From NCBI GenBank assembly GCA_023053545.1, contig JAKZAN010000075.1, forward strand, positions 62,001 through 126,000: 64,000 bases of DNA. Reading direction: 5' to 3'. The notes below the pieces were generated by a model. The model searched no databases, was not told the DNA's origin, and saw only the letters and a list, made by a program, of their open reading frames with translations. Below, piece after piece: positions 11,396 through 25,772 of the stretch (position 1 is the first letter of the stretch; every line of letters begins with the position of its first letter). Position numbers and translations under genes: made by a program. The stretch is from Lepidurus packardi (Eukaryota; Arthropoda; Branchiopoda; Notostraca; Triopsidae).

Positions 11396-14300
11396 TACAG
11401 TCCGTAATGAATTAATTAAGTCCGTAATGAATTAATTAAGTCCGTAAGGAACTAATTAAGTACGTAAGGAATTAATTCATTCCGTAAGGAATTAATTCAG
11501 TCCGTAAAGAATTAATTCAGTCCGTAAGGAATTTATTCAGTCCCCAAGGAATTAATTCAGTGCGTAAGTAGTTCATTCAGTCCGTAATTAATTAATTCAG
11601 TCCGTAATTAATTAATTCCGTCTGTAAGGAATTAATTCAATCCGTAAGGAATTAATTCAGTCCGTAAGGAAATAATTCAGTCCGTAATTAATTAATTCAG
11701 TCCGTAAGGAATTAATTCAGTCCGCAAGGAATTAATTCAGTACGTAAGGAATTAATTAAGTCGGTAAGGAATTAATTAAGTTCGTAAGGAATTAATTCAG
11801 TCCATAAGAAATTAATTCAGTCTGTAAGGAATTAAATCAGGCCGTAAGGAGTTAATTCAGTCTGTAAGGAATTAAATCAGGCCGTAAGGAATTTATTCAG
11901 TCCGTAAGGAATTAATTCAGTCCGTAAGGAATTAATTCAGTCCTTAAGGAATTTATTCAGTCCGTAAGGAATTAATTCATTCCGTAAGGATTTAATTCAG
12001 TCCGTAAGGAATTAATTCAGTCCGTAAGGAATTAATTCAGTACGTAAGGAATTAATTCATTCCTTAACTAATTAATTCAGTAAGTAAGGAATTCAATCAA
12101 TCATAAAGAATTAATTCATTCCGTAAGGAATTAATACAGTCCGTAAGGAATTAATTCAGTCCTTAAGGAATTTATTCAGTCCGTAAGGAATTAATTCAGT
12201 CCGTAAGGAATTAATTAAGTCCGTAAGGAGTTAGTTCAGTCCGTAAGGAAATAATTAAGTCCGTAAGGAATTAATTCAGTACGTAAGGAATTAATTAAGT
12301 CGGTAAGGAATTAATTAAAATCGTAAGGAACTAATTCAGTCCATAAGGAATTAATTCAGTCTGTAAGGAATGTATTCAGTCCGTAAGGAATTAATTCATT
12401 CCGTAAGGAATTAATTATGTCGGTAATCAATTAATTCATTAAATAAGGAATTAATCAGTCTGTAAGGAATTAAATCAGGCCTGAGGAATTAATTCAGTCT
12501 GTAAGGAATTAATTCAGTCCGTGTTGAATTAATTCAGTCCGTAAAAAATTAATTCAGTTCGTAAGTAGTAAATTCATTCCGTAATTAATTAATTCAGTCC
12601 GTAATTAATTAATTCAGTCCGTAAGGAATTAATTCAGTCCGTAACTAATTAATTCAGTAAGTAAGGAATTCAATCAATCATAAAGAATTCATTCAGTCCG
12701 TAACGAATTAATTCAGTCCGTAAGGAATTAATTCAGTCCCTAAGTAGTTAATTCAGGTGGTAAGGAATTAATTCAGTCCGTAAGGAATTAATTCAGTCCG
12801 TAAGGAATTAATTCAGTCCGTAAGGAATTAATTCATTCCGGAACTAATTAATTCAGTAAGTAAGGAATTCAATCAATCATAAAGAATTAATTCATTTCGT
12901 AAGGAATCAATTATGTCGGTAAGGATTTAGTTAAGTCCGTAATGAATTAATTCATTCCGTAAGGAATTAATTCAGTCCGTAAGGAATTAATTCCGTCCGT
13001 AAGGAATTAGTTCAGTCCGTAAGGAATTAATTCAGTCCGTAAAGAATTAATTCAGTCCGTAAGGAATTAGTTCAGTCCGTAAGGAATTAATTCAGTCCGT
13101 AAGGAATTAATTCAGTCCGTAAGGAATTAATTCAGTCCGTAAGGAATTAATTCAGTCCGTTAAGAATTAATTCATTCCGTAACTAATTAATTCAGTCCGT
13201 AACTAATTAATTCAGTCCGTAAGGAATTAATTCAGTCCGTAACTAATTAATTCAGTCAGTAAGGAATTAACTCAGCCCGAAATGAATTAATTAAGTCCGT
13301 AAGTAACTAATTAAGTACGTAAGGAATTAATTCATTCCGTAAGGAATTAATTATGTCGGTAAGGATTTAATTAAGTCCGTAATGAATTAATTCATTCCGT
13401 AAGGAATTAATTCAGTCCGTAAGGAATTAATTCCGTCCGTAAGGAATTAGTTCAGTCCGTAAGGAATTAATTCAGTCCGTAAAGAATTAATTCAGTCCGT
13501 AAGGAATTTATTCAGTCCGTAAGGAATTTATTCAGTCCGTAAGGAATTAATTCAGTCCGTAACTAATTAATTCAGTCAGTAAGGAATTAATTCAGCCCGA
13601 AATGAATTAATTAAGTCCGTAAGTAACTAATTAAGTACGTAAGGAATTAATTCATTCCGTAAGGAATTAATTATGTCGGTAAGGATTTAATTAAGTCCGT
13701 AATGAATTAATTCATTCCGTAAGGAATAATTTCAGTCCGTAAGGAATTAATTAAGTCCGTAAGGAGTTAGTTCAGTCCGTAAGGAATTAATTCAGTCCGT
13801 AAAGAATTAATTCAGTCCGTAAGGAATTTATTCAGTCCCCAAGGAATTAATTCAGTGCGTAAGTAGTTAATTCAGTCCGTAATTAATTAATTCAGTCCGT
13901 AATTAATTAATTCAGTCCGTAAGGAATTAATTCAATCCGTAAGGAATTAATTCAGTCCGTAAGGAATTAATTCAGTCCGTAAGGAATTAATTCAGTCCGT
14001 AAGGAATTAATTCAGTCCGCAAGGAATTAATTCAGTACGTAAGGAATTAATTAAGTCGGTAAGGAATTAATTAAGTTCGTAAGGAATTAATTCAGTCCAT
14101 AAGGAATTATTTCAGTCTGTAAGGAATTAAATCAGGCCGTAAGGAATTTATTCAGTCCGTAAGGAATTAATTCAGTCCGTAAGGAATTAATTCAGTCCTT
14201 AAGGAATTTATTCAGTCCGTAAGGAATTAATTCATTCCGTAAGGAATTAATTCAGTCCGTAAGGAATTAATTCAGTCCGTAAGGAATTAATTCAGTACGT

Positions 14301-16999
14301 AAGGAACTAATTCAGTCCATAAGGAATTAATTCAGTCTGTAAGGAATTAATTCAGTCCGTGTTGAATTAATTCAGTCCGTAAAAAATTAATTCAGTTCGT
14401 AAGTAGTAAATTCAGTCCGTAATTAATTAATTCAGTCCGTAATTAATTAATTCAGTCCGTAATTAATTAATTCAGTCCGTAAGGAATTAATTCAGTCCGT
14501 AACTAATTAATTCAGTAAGTAAGGAATTCAATCAATCATAAAGAATTCATTCAGTCCGTAACGAATTAATTCAGTCCGTAAGGAATTAATTCAGTCCGTA
14601 ATGAATTAATTAAGTCCGTAAGGATTTAATTCAGTCCCTAAGTAGTTAATTCAGGTGGTAAGGAATTAATTCAGGTGGTAAGGAATTAATTCAGTCCGTA
14701 AGGAATTAATTCATTCCGGAACTAATTAATTCAGTAAGTAAGGAATTCAATCAATCATAAAGATTTAATTCATTCCGTAAGGAATTAATTATGTCGGTAA
14801 GGATTTAATTAAGTCCGTAATGAATTAATTCATTCCGTAAGGAATTAATTCAGTCCGTAAGGAATTAATTCCTTCCGTAAGGAATTAGTTCAGTCCGTAA
14901 GGAATTAATTCAGTCCGTAAAGAATTAATTCAGTCCGTAAGGAATTAATTCAGTCCGTAAAGAATTAATTCAGTCCGTAAGGAATTTATTCAGTCCGTAA
15001 GGAATTTATTCAGTCCGTAAGGAATTAATTCAGTCCGTAAGGAATTAATTCAGTCCGCAAGAAATTAATTAAGTCCAGAAGGAATTAATTAAGTCCGTAA
15101 GGAATTAATTCAGTCCGTAAGGAATTAATTCAGTCTGTAATTAATTAAATCAGGCCGTAATTAATTAATTCAGTCTGTAAGGAATTAAATCAGGCCGTAA
15201 AGAATTAATTAAGTCCGTAAGAAATTAAATCAGTCCGTAAGTAATTAATTAATTATGTAAGGAATTAATTAAGTTCGTAAGGAATTAATTCAGTCCGTAA
15301 GGAAAAAATTAAGTCCGTAACTAATTAATTCAGTAAGTAAGGAATTCAATCAATCATAAAGAATTAATTCAGTCCGTAAGGAATTAATTTAGTCCGTAAG
15401 GAATTAATTCAGTCCGTAAGGAATTAATTCAGTCCGTAACTAATTAATTCAGTAAGTAAGGAATTCAATCAATCATAAAGAAGTAATTCAGTCCGTAAGG
15501 AATTAATTCCGTCCGTAAGGAATTTGTTCTGTCCGTAAGGAATTAATTCAGTCCGTAAGGAATTAATTCAGTCCGTAATGAATTAATTAAGTCCGTAAGG
15601 ATTTAATTCAGTCCCTAAGTAGTTAATTCAGGTGGTAAGGAATTAATTCAGTCCGTAAGGAATTAATTCAGTCCGTAAGGAATTAATTCATTCCGGAACT
15701 AATTAATTCAGTAAGTAAGGAATTCAATCAATCATAAAGAATTAATTCAGTCCGTAAGGAATTAATTTAGTCCGTAAGGAATTAAGTCAGTCCGTAAGGA
15801 ATTAATTCAGTCCATAAGGAATTAATTCAGTCTGTAAGGAATTAAATCAGGCCGTAAGGAGTTAATTCACTCTTTAAGGAATTAATTCTGTCCGTAAGGA
15901 AATAATTAAGTCCGTAACTAATTAATTCAGTAACAAAGGAATTCAATCAATCATAAAGAATTAATTCAGTCCGTAAGGAATTAATTATGTCGGTAAGAAA
16001 TTAATTCATTAAATAAGGAATTAATCCGTCTGTAAGGAATTAAATCAGGCAGTAAGGAATTAATTCAGTCTGTAAGGAATTAATTCAGTCCATATTGAAT
16101 TAATTAAGTCCTTAATGGATTAATTCAGTCCGTAAGGAAATAATTAAGTCCGTAAGGAATTAATTCAGTCCCCATGGAATTAATTCAGTCCGTAAATAAT
16201 TAATTCAGTCCGTAAGTAGTTAATTCAGTCCGTAATTAATTAATTCAGTCCGTAAGGAATTAATTCAGTCCGTAATGAATTAATTATGTCCATAAGGATT
16301 TAATTCAGTCCCTAAGTAGTTAATTCAGGTGGTAAGGAATTAATTCAGTCCGTAAGGAATTAATTCATTCCGGAACTAATTAATTCAGTAAGTAAGGAAT
16401 TCAATCAATCATAAAGAATTAATTCAGTCCGTAAGGAATTAATTTAGTCCGTAAGGAATTAATTCAGTCCGTAAGGAATTAATTCAGTCCGTAAATAATT
16501 ATTTCAGTAAGTAAGGAATTCAATCAATCATAAAGAATTAATTCATTCCGTAAGAAATTAATTATGTCGGTAAGGATTTAATTAAGTCCGTAATGAATTA
16601 ATTCATTCCGTAAGGAATTAATTCAGTCCGTAAGAAATTAATTCCGTCCGTAAGGAATTTATTCAGTCCGTAAGGAATTAATTCAGTCCGTAAGGAATTA
16701 ATTCAGTCCGTAAAGAATTAATTCAGTCCGTAAGGAATTTATTCAGTCCGTAAGGAATTAATTCAGTCCCTAAGTAGTTAATTCAGTCCGTAAGGAATTA
16801 ATTCATTCCGTAAGGAACTAATTCAGTCTGTAAGGAATTAATTCAGTCCGTATTGAATTAATTAAGTCCGTAATGGATTAATTAAGTCCATAAGGATTTA
16901 ATTCAGTCCCTATGTAGTTAATTCAGGTGGTAAGGAATTAATTCAGTCCGTAAGGAATTAATTCATTCCGGAACTAATTAATTCAGTAAGTAAGGAATT

Positions 17000-19900
17000 C
17001 TATCAATCGTAAAGAATTAATTCAGTCCGTAAGGAATTAATTTAGTCCGTAAGGAATTAAGTCAGTCCGTAAGGAATTAATTCAATCCATAAGGAATTAA
17101 TTCAGTCTGTAAGGAATTAAATCAGGCCGTAAGGAGTTAATTCACTCTGTAAGGAATTAATTCTGTCCGTAAGGAAATAATTAAGTCCGTAACTAATTAA
17201 TTCAGTAACAAAGGAATTCAATCAATCATAAAGACATAATTCATTCCGTAAGGAATTAATTATGTCGGTAAGAAATTAATTCATTAAATAAGGAATTAAT
17301 CAGTCTGTAAGGAATTAAATCAGGCAGTAAGGAATTAATTCAGTCTGTAAGGAATTAAATCAGTCCGTATTAAATTAATTAAGTCCTTAATGGATTAATT
17401 CAGTCCGTAAGGAAATAATTAAGTCCGTAATGAATTAATTGAGTCCGTAAGGAATTAATTCAGTCCCCAAGGAATTAATTCAGTCCGTAAATAATTAATT
17501 CAGTCCGTAAGTAGTTAATTCAGTCCGTAATTAATTAATTCAGTCCGTAAGGAATTAATTCAGTCCGTAACTAATTAATTCAGTAAGTAAGGAATTCAAT
17601 CAATCATAAAAAATTCATTCAGTCCGTAACGAATTAATTCAGTCCGTAAGAAATTAATTCAGTCCGTAATGAATTAATTAAGTCCATAAGGATTTAATTC
17701 AGTCCCTAAGTAGTTAATTCAGATGGTAAGGAATTAATTCAGTCCGTAAGGAATTAATTCATTCCGGAACTAATTAATTCAGTAAGTAAGGAATTCAATC
17801 AATCATAAAGAATTAATTCAGTCCGTAAGGAATTAATTTAGTCCGTAAGGAATTAATTCAGTCCGTAAGGAATTAATTCAGTCCGTAACTAATTATTTCA
17901 GTAAGTAAGGAATTCAATCAATCATAAAGAATTAATTCATTCCGTAAGAAATTAATTATGTCGGTAAGGATTTAATTAAGTCCGTAACGAATTAATTCAT
18001 TCTGTAAGGAATTAATTCAGTCCGTAAGGAATTAATTCCGTCCGTAAGGAATTTATTCAGTCCGTAAGGAATTAATTCAGTCCGTAAGGAATTAATTCAG
18101 TCCGTAAAGAATTAATTCAGTCCGTAAGAAATTTATTCAGTCCGTAAGGAATTAATTCAGTCCCTAAGTAATTAATTCAGTCCGTAAGGAATTAGTTCAT
18201 TCCGTAAGGAACTAATTCAGTCCATAACTAATTAATTCAGTAAGTAAGGAATTCAATCAATAATAAAGAATTAATTCAGTCCGTAAGGAATTAATTCAGT
18301 CGTTAAGGAATTAATTCAGCCGGTAAGGAATTAATTCAGTCCGTAAGGAATTAATTCATTCCGTAAGCATTTAATTAAGTCCGTAAAGATTTAATTCAGT
18401 CCCTAAATAGTTAATTCAGTCCGTAAGGAATTAATTCAGTCCGTAAGGAATTAATTCATTCCGGAACTAATTAATTCAGTACGTAAGGAATTCAATCAAT
18501 CATAAAGGATTAATTCAGTCCATAAGGAATTAATTTAGTCCGTAAGGAATTTAGTCAGTCCGTAAGGAATTAATTCAGTCCTTACGGAATTAATTCAGTC
18601 TGTATGGACATAAATCAGGCCGTATGGAGTTAATTCCCTCTGTAAGGAATTAATGCAGTCCGTAAGGAAAAAATTAAGTCCGTAACTAATTAATTCAGTA
18701 AGTAAGGAATTCAATCAATCATAAAGAATTAATTCAGTCCGTAAGAAATTAATTTAGTCCGTAAGGAATTAATTCAGTCCGTAAGGAATTAATTATGTCG
18801 GTAAGGATTTAATTAAGTCCGTAATGAATTAATTCATTCCGTAAGGAATTAATTCAGTCCGTAAGGAATTAATTCCGTCCGTAAGGAATTTGTTCTGTCC
18901 GTAAGGAATTAATTCAGTCCGTAAGGAATTAATTCAGTCCGTAATGAATTAATTATGTCCGTAAGGATTTAATTCAGTCCCTAAGTAGTTAATTCAGGTG
19001 GTAAGGAATTAATTCAGTCCATAAGGAATTAATTCAGTCCGTAAGGAATTAATTCATTCCGGAACTAATTAATTCAGTAAGTAAGGAATTCTATCAATCA
19101 TAAAGAATTAATTCAGTCCGTAAGGAATTAATTTAGTCCGTAAGGAATTAAGTCAGTCCGTAAGGAATTAATTCAGTCCATAAGGAATTAATTCAGTCTG
19201 TAAGGAATTAAATCAGGCCGTAAGGAGTTAATTCACTCTGTAAGGAATTAATTCTGTCCGTAAGGAAATAATTAAGTCCGTAACTAAATAATTCAGTAAC
19301 AAAGGAATTCAATCAATCATAAAGACATAATTCAGTCCGTAAGGAATTAATTATGTCGGTAAGAAATTAATTCATTAAATAAGGAATTAATCAGTCTGTA
19401 AGGAATTAAATCAGGCAGTAAGGAATTAATTCAGTCTGTAAGGAATTAATTCAGTCCGTATTGAATTAATTAAGTCCTTAATGGATTAATTCAGTCCGTA
19501 TGGAAATAATTAAGTCCGTAATGAATTAATTGAGTCCGTAAGGAATTAATTCAGTCCCCAAGGAATTAATTCAGTCCGTAAATAATTAATTCAGTCCGTA
19601 AGTAGTTAATTCAGTCCGTAATTAATTAATTCAGTCCGTAAGGAATTAATTCAGTCCGTAACTAATTAATTCAGTAAGTAAGGAATTCAATCAATCATAA
19701 AAAATTCATTCAGTCCGTAACGAATTAATTCAGTCCGTAAGAAATTAATTCAGTCCGTAATGAATTAATTAAGTCCATAAGGATTTAATTCAGTCCCTAA
19801 GTAGTTAATTCAGATGGTAAGGAATTAATTCAGTCCGTAAGGAATTAATTCATTCCGGAACTAATTAATTCAGTAAGTAAGGAATTCAATCAATCATAAA

Positions 19901-21957
19901 GAATTAATTCAGTCCGTAAGGAATTAATTCAGTCCGTAAGGAATTAATTCAGTCCGTAACTAATTATTTCAGTAAGTAAGGAATTCAATCAATCATAAAG
20001 AATTAATTCATTCCGTAAGAAATTAATTATGTCGGTAAGGATTTAATTAAGTCCGTAACGAATTAATTCATTCTGTAAGGAATTAATTCAGTCCGTAAGG
20101 AATTAATTCCGTCCGTAAGGAATTTATTCAGTCCGTAAGGAATTAATTCAGTCCGTAAGGAATTAATTCAGTCCGTAAAGAATTAATTCAGTCCGTAAGA
20201 AATTTATTCAGTCCGTAAGGAATTAATTCAGTCCCTAAGTAATTAATTCAGTCCGTAAGGAATTAGTTCATTCCGTAAGGAACTAATTCAGTCCATAACT
20301 AATTAATTCAGTAAGTAAGGAATTCAATCAATAATAAAGAATTAATTCAGTCCGTAAGGAATTAATTCAGTCCTTAAGGAATTAATTCAGCCGGTAAGGA
20401 ATTAATTCAGTCCGTAAGGAATTAATTCATTCCGTAAGCATTTAATTAAGTCCGTAAAGATTTAATTCAGTCCCTAAATAGTTAATTCAGTCCGTAAGGA
20501 ATTAATTCAGTCCGTAAGGAATTAATTCATTCCGGAACTAATTAATTCAGTACGTAAGGAATTCAATCAATCATAAAGGATTAATTCAGTCCATAAGGAA
20601 TTAATTTAGTCCGTAAGGAATTTAGTCAGTCCGTAAGGAATTAATTCAGTCCTTACGGAATTAATTCAGTCTGTATGGACATAAATCAGGCCGTATGGAG
20701 TTAATTCCCTCTGTAAGGAATTAATTCAGTCCGTAAGGAAAAAATTAAGTCCGTAACTAATTAATTCAGTAAGTAAGGAATTCAATCAATCATAAAGAAT
20801 TAATTCAGTCCGTAAGAAATTAATTTAGTCCGTAAGGAATTAATTCAGTCCGTAAGGAATTAATTATGTCGGTAAGGATTTAATTAAGTCCGTAATGAAT
20901 TAATTCATTCCGTAAGGAATTAATTCAGTCCGTAAGGAATTAATTCCGTCCGTAAGGAATTTGTTCTGTCCGTAAGGAATTAATTCAGTCCGTAAGGAAT
21001 TAATTCAGTCCGTAATGAATTAATTATGTCCGTAAGGATTTAATTCAGTCCCTAAGTAGTTAATTCAGGTGGTAAGGAATTAATTCAGTCCGTAAGGAAT
21101 TAATTCAGTCCGTAAGGAATTAATTCATTCCGGAACTAATTAATTCAGTAAGTAAGGAATTCTATCAATCATAAAGAATTAATTCAGTCCGTAAGGAATT
21201 AATTTAGTCCGTAAGGAATTAAGTCAGTCCGTAAGGAATTAATTCAGTCCATAAGGAATTAATTCAGTCTGTAAGGAATTAAATCAGGCCGTAAGGAGTT
21301 AATTCACTCTGTAAGGAATTAATTCTGTCCGTAAGGAAATAATTAAGTCCGTAACTAATTAATTCAGTAACAAAGGAATTCAATCAATCATAAAGACATA
21401 ATTCAGTCCGTAAGGAATTAATTATGTCGGTAAGAAATTAATTCATTAAATAAGGAATTAATCAGTCTGTAAGGAATTAAATCAGGCAGTAAGGAATTAA
21501 TTCAGTCTGTAAGGAATTAATTCAGTCCGTATTGAATTAATTAAGTCCTTAATGGATTAATTCAGTCCGTATGGAAATAATTAAGTCCGTAATGAATTAA
21601 TTGAGTCCGTAAGGAATTAATTCAGTCCCCAAGGAATTAATTCAGTCCGTAAATAATTAATTCAGTCCGTAAGTAGTTAATTCAGTCCGTAATTAATTAA
21701 TTCAGTCCGTAAGGAATTAATTCAGTCCGTAACTAATTAATTCAGTAAGTAAGGAATTCAATCAATCATAAAAAATTCATTCAGTCCGTAACGAATTAAT
21801 TCAGTCCGTAAGAAATTAATTCAGTCCGTAATGAATTAATTAAGTCCATAAGGATTTAATTCAGTCCCTAAGTAGTTAATTCAGGTGGTAAGGAATTAAT
21901 TCAGTCCGTAAGGAATTAATTCATTCCGGAACTAATTAATTCAGTAAGTAAGGAATT
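17000..21957. repeat. higher-order repeat block of about 2.07 kb period
   Basis: The rare unit ctatcaatc(a/g)taaag occurs at 17000, 19091, 21162 and 21958. The first three are 2091 and 2071 bp apart, and the sequences after them run in parallel for hundreds of bases (same order of 'ggccgtaaggagttaattca', 'cagtaacaaaggaattc', 'cattaaataaggaattaatc'). The last interval (796 bp) is a partial unit. The long period of over 100 monomers is nested above the 20-bp level. Confidence 0.85.
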
Positions 21958-24900
21958 CTATCAATCATAAAGAATTAATTCAGTCCGTAAGGAATTAATT
22001 TAGTCCGTAAGGAATTAAGTCAGTCCGTAAGGAATTAATTCAGTCCATAAGGAATTAATTCAGTCTGTAAGGAATTAAATCAGGCCGTAAGGAGTTAATT
22101 CACTCTGTAAGGAATTAATTCTGTCCGTAAGGAAATAATTAAGTCCGTAACTAATTAATTCAGTAACAAAGGAATTCAATCAATCATAAAGACATAATTC
22201 ATTCCGTAAGGAATTAATTATGTCGGTAAGAAATTAATTCATTAAATAAGGAATTAATCAGTCTGTAAGGAATTAAATCAGGCAGTAAGGAATTAATTCA
22301 GTCTGTAAGGAATTAAATCAGTCCGTATTGAAATAATTAAGTCCTTAATGGATTAATTCAGTCCGTAAGGAAATAATTAAGTCCGTAATGAATTAATTGA
22401 GTCCGTAAGGAATTAATTCAGTCCCCAAGGAATTAATTCAGTCCGTAAATAATTAATTCAGTCCGTAAGTAGTTAATTCAGTCCGTAATTAATTAATTCA
22501 GTCCGTAAGGAATTAATTCAGTCCGTAACTAATTAATTCAGTAAGTAAGGAATTCAATCAATCATAAAAAATTCATTCAGTCCGTAACGAATTAATTCAG
22601 TCCGTAAGAAATTAATTCAGTCCGTAATGAATTAATTAAGTCCATAAGGATTTAATTCAGTCCCTAAGTAGTTAATTCAGATGGTAAGGAATTAATTCAG
22701 TCCGTAAGGAATTAATTCCTTCCGGAACTAATTAATTCAGTAAGTAAGGAATTCAATCAATCATAAAGAATTAATTCAGTCCGTAAGGAATTAATTTAGT
22801 CCGTAAGGAATTAATTCAGTCCGTAAGGAATTAATTCAGTCCGTAACTAATTAATTCAGTAAGTAAGGAATTCAATCAATCATAAAGAATTAATTCATTC
22901 CGTAAGAAATTAATTATGTCGGTAAGGATTTAATTAAGTCCGTAACGAATTAATTCATTCTGTAAGGAATTAATTCAGTCCGTAAGGAATTAATTCCGTC
23001 CGTAAGGAATTTATTCAGTCCGTAAGGAATTAATTCAGTCCGTAAGGAATTAATTCAGTCCGTAAAGAATTAATTCAGTCCGTAAGGAATTTATTCAGTC
23101 CGTAAGGAATTAATTCAGTCCCTAAGTAATTAATTCAGTCCGTAAGGAATTAGTTCATTCCGTAAGGAACTAATTCAGTCCATAACTAATTAATTCAGTA
23201 AGTAAGGAATTCAATCAATAATAAAGAATTAATTCAGTCCGTAAGGAATTAATTCAGTCCTTAAGGAATTAATTCAGCCGGTAAGGAATTAATTCAGTCC
23301 GTAAGGAATTAATTCATTCCGTAAGCATTTAATTAAGTCCGTAAAGATTTAATTCAGTCCCTAAATAGTTAATTCAGGTGGTAAGGAATGAATTCAGTCC
23401 GTAAGGAATTAATTCATTCCGGAACTAATTAATTCAGTAAGTAAGGAATTCAATCAATCATAAAGAATTAATTCAGTCCGTAAGGAATTAATTTAGTCCG
23501 TAAGGAATTAATTCAGTCCGTAAGGAATTAATTCAGTCCGTAACTAATTAATTCAGTAAGTAATTAATTCAATCAATCATAAAGAATTAATTCATTCCGT
23601 AAGAAATTAATTATGTCGGTAAGGATTTAATTAAGTCCGTAATGAATTAATTCATTCCGTAAGGAATTAATTCAGTCCGTAAGGAATTAATTCCGTCCGT
23701 AAGGAATTTATTCAGTCCGTAAGGAATTAATTCAGTCCGTAAGGAATTAATTCAGTCCGTAAAGAATTAATTCAGTCCGTAAGGAATTTATTCAGTCCGT
23801 AAGGAATTAATTCAGTCCCTAAGTAGTTAATTCAGTCCGTAAGGAATTAATTCATTCCGTAAGGAACTACTTCAGTCCATAACTAATTAATTCAGTAAGT
23901 AAGGAATTCAATCAATAATAAAGAATTAATTCAGTCCGTAAGGAATTAATTCAGTCCTTAAGGAATTAATTCAGCCGGTAAGGAATTAATTCAGTCCGTA
24001 AGGAATTAATTCATTCCGTAAGCATTTAATTAAGTCCGTAAAGATTTAATTCAGTCCCTAAATAGTTAATTCAGGTGGTAAGGAATGAATTCAGTCCGTA
24101 AGGAATTAATTCATTCCGGAACTAATTAATTCAGTACGTAAGGAATTCAATAAATCATAAAGAATTAATTCAGTCCGTAAGGAATTAATTTAGTCCGTAA
24201 GGAATTAAGTCAGTCCGAAAGGAATTAATTCAGTCCGTAACTAATTAATTCAGTAAGTAAGGAATTCAATCAATCATAAATATTAATTCATTCCGTAATG
24301 AATTAATTCATTCCGTAAGGAATTGATATAATCCGTAAGTAATTTATAAAGTCAGTACGGAATTAATTCAGTCCGTAAGGAATTAATTCAGTCCCTAAGT
24401 AGTTAATTCAGTCCGTAAGGAATTAATTCATTCCGTAAGCATTTAATTAAGTCCGTAAGGATTTAATTCAGTCCCTAAGAAGTTAATTCAGGTGGTAAAT
24501 AATTAATTCAGTCCGTAAGGAATTAATTCATTCCGGAACTAATTAATTCAGTAAGTAAGGAATTCAATCAATCATAAAGAATTCATTCAGTCCGTAACGA
24601 ATTAATTCAATCCGTAAGGAATTAATTCAGTCCGTAATGAATTAATTAAGTCCATAAGGATTTAATTCAGTCCCTAAGTAGTTAATTCAGGTGGTAAGGA
24701 ATTAATTCAGTCCGTAAGGAATTAATTCATTCCGGAACTAATTAATTCAGCAAGTAAGGAATTCAATCAATCATAAATAATTAATTCAGTCCGTAAGGAA
24801 TTAATTTAGTCCGTAAGGAATTAATTCAGTCCGTAAGGAATTAATTCAGTCCGTAACTCATTAATTCAGTAAGTAAGGAATTCAATCAATCATAAAGAAT

Positions 24901-25772
24901 TAATTCATTTCGTAAGGAATTAATTATGTCGGTAAGGATTTAATTAAGTCCGTAATGAATTAATTCATTCGGTAAGGAATTAATTCAGTCCGTAAGGAAT
25001 AAATTCCGTCCGTAAGGAATTTGTTCAGTCCGTAAGGAATTAATTCAGTCCGTAAGGAATTAATTCAGTCCGTAAAGAATTAATTCAGTCCGTAAGGAAT
25101 TAATTCAGTCCGTAAGGAATTAATTCATTCCGGAACTAATTAATTCAGTAAGTAAGGAATTCAATCAATCATAAAGAATTAATTCAGTGCGTAAGGAATT
25201 AATTTAGTCCGTAAGGAATTAAGTCAGTCCGTAAGGAATTAATTCAGTCCTTACGGAATTATTTCAGTCTGTATGGACACAAATCAGGCCGTAAGGAGTT
25301 AATTCACTCTGTAAGGAATTAATTCAGTCCGTAAGGAATTAATTCATTCCGTAAGGAATTAATCAGTCTGTAAGGAATTAAATCAGGCCGTAAGGAATTA
25401 ATTCAGTCTGTAAGGAATTAATTCAGTCCGTATTGAATTAATTAAGTCCGTAATGGATTAATTAAGTCCGTAATGAATTAATTCAGTCCGTAAGGAAATA
25501 ATTAAGTCCGTAATGAATTAATTGAGTCCGTAAGGAATTAATTCAGTCCCCAAGGAATTAATTCAGTCCGTAAAGAATTAATTCAGTCCGTAAGTAGTTA
25601 ATTCAGTCCGTAATTAATTAATTCAGTCCGTAAGAAATTATTTCAGTCCGTAACTAATTAATTCAGTAAGTAAGGAATTCAATCAATCATAAAGAATTAA
25701 TTCAGTCCGTAAGGAATTAATTTAGTCCGTAAGGAATTAAGTCAGTCCGTAAGGAATTAATTCAGTCCTTAA

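Larger units (their letters stand above)
9029..25768. repeat. 20-bp satellite array, about 840 monomers, with higher-order structure
   Basis: The dominant monomer is aaggaattaattcagtccgt (20 bp); many lines of 60 bases are exactly three units. Each monomer holds the perfect 10-bp palindrome GAATTAATTC. Common variants change CAGT to CATT, AAGT or TATG, GGAA to TGAA, or CCGT to CTGT. A recurrent 19-bp variant (ggaattcaatcaatcataa) sits at intervals and shifts the register by one base. Larger blocks recur with nearly the same order of variants, giving higher-order repeats. No gene is visible. The array ends at 25768, where a DNA transposon end begins. Centromeric or pericentromeric heterochromatin is likely but not shown. 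Confidence 0.97.

Noticed and set aside
9029..25768. CRISPR-like array of short repeats
   Set aside because: The units are head-to-tail with no unique spacers, monomers vary freely, and the surrounding genes are eukaryotic. It is a satellite.
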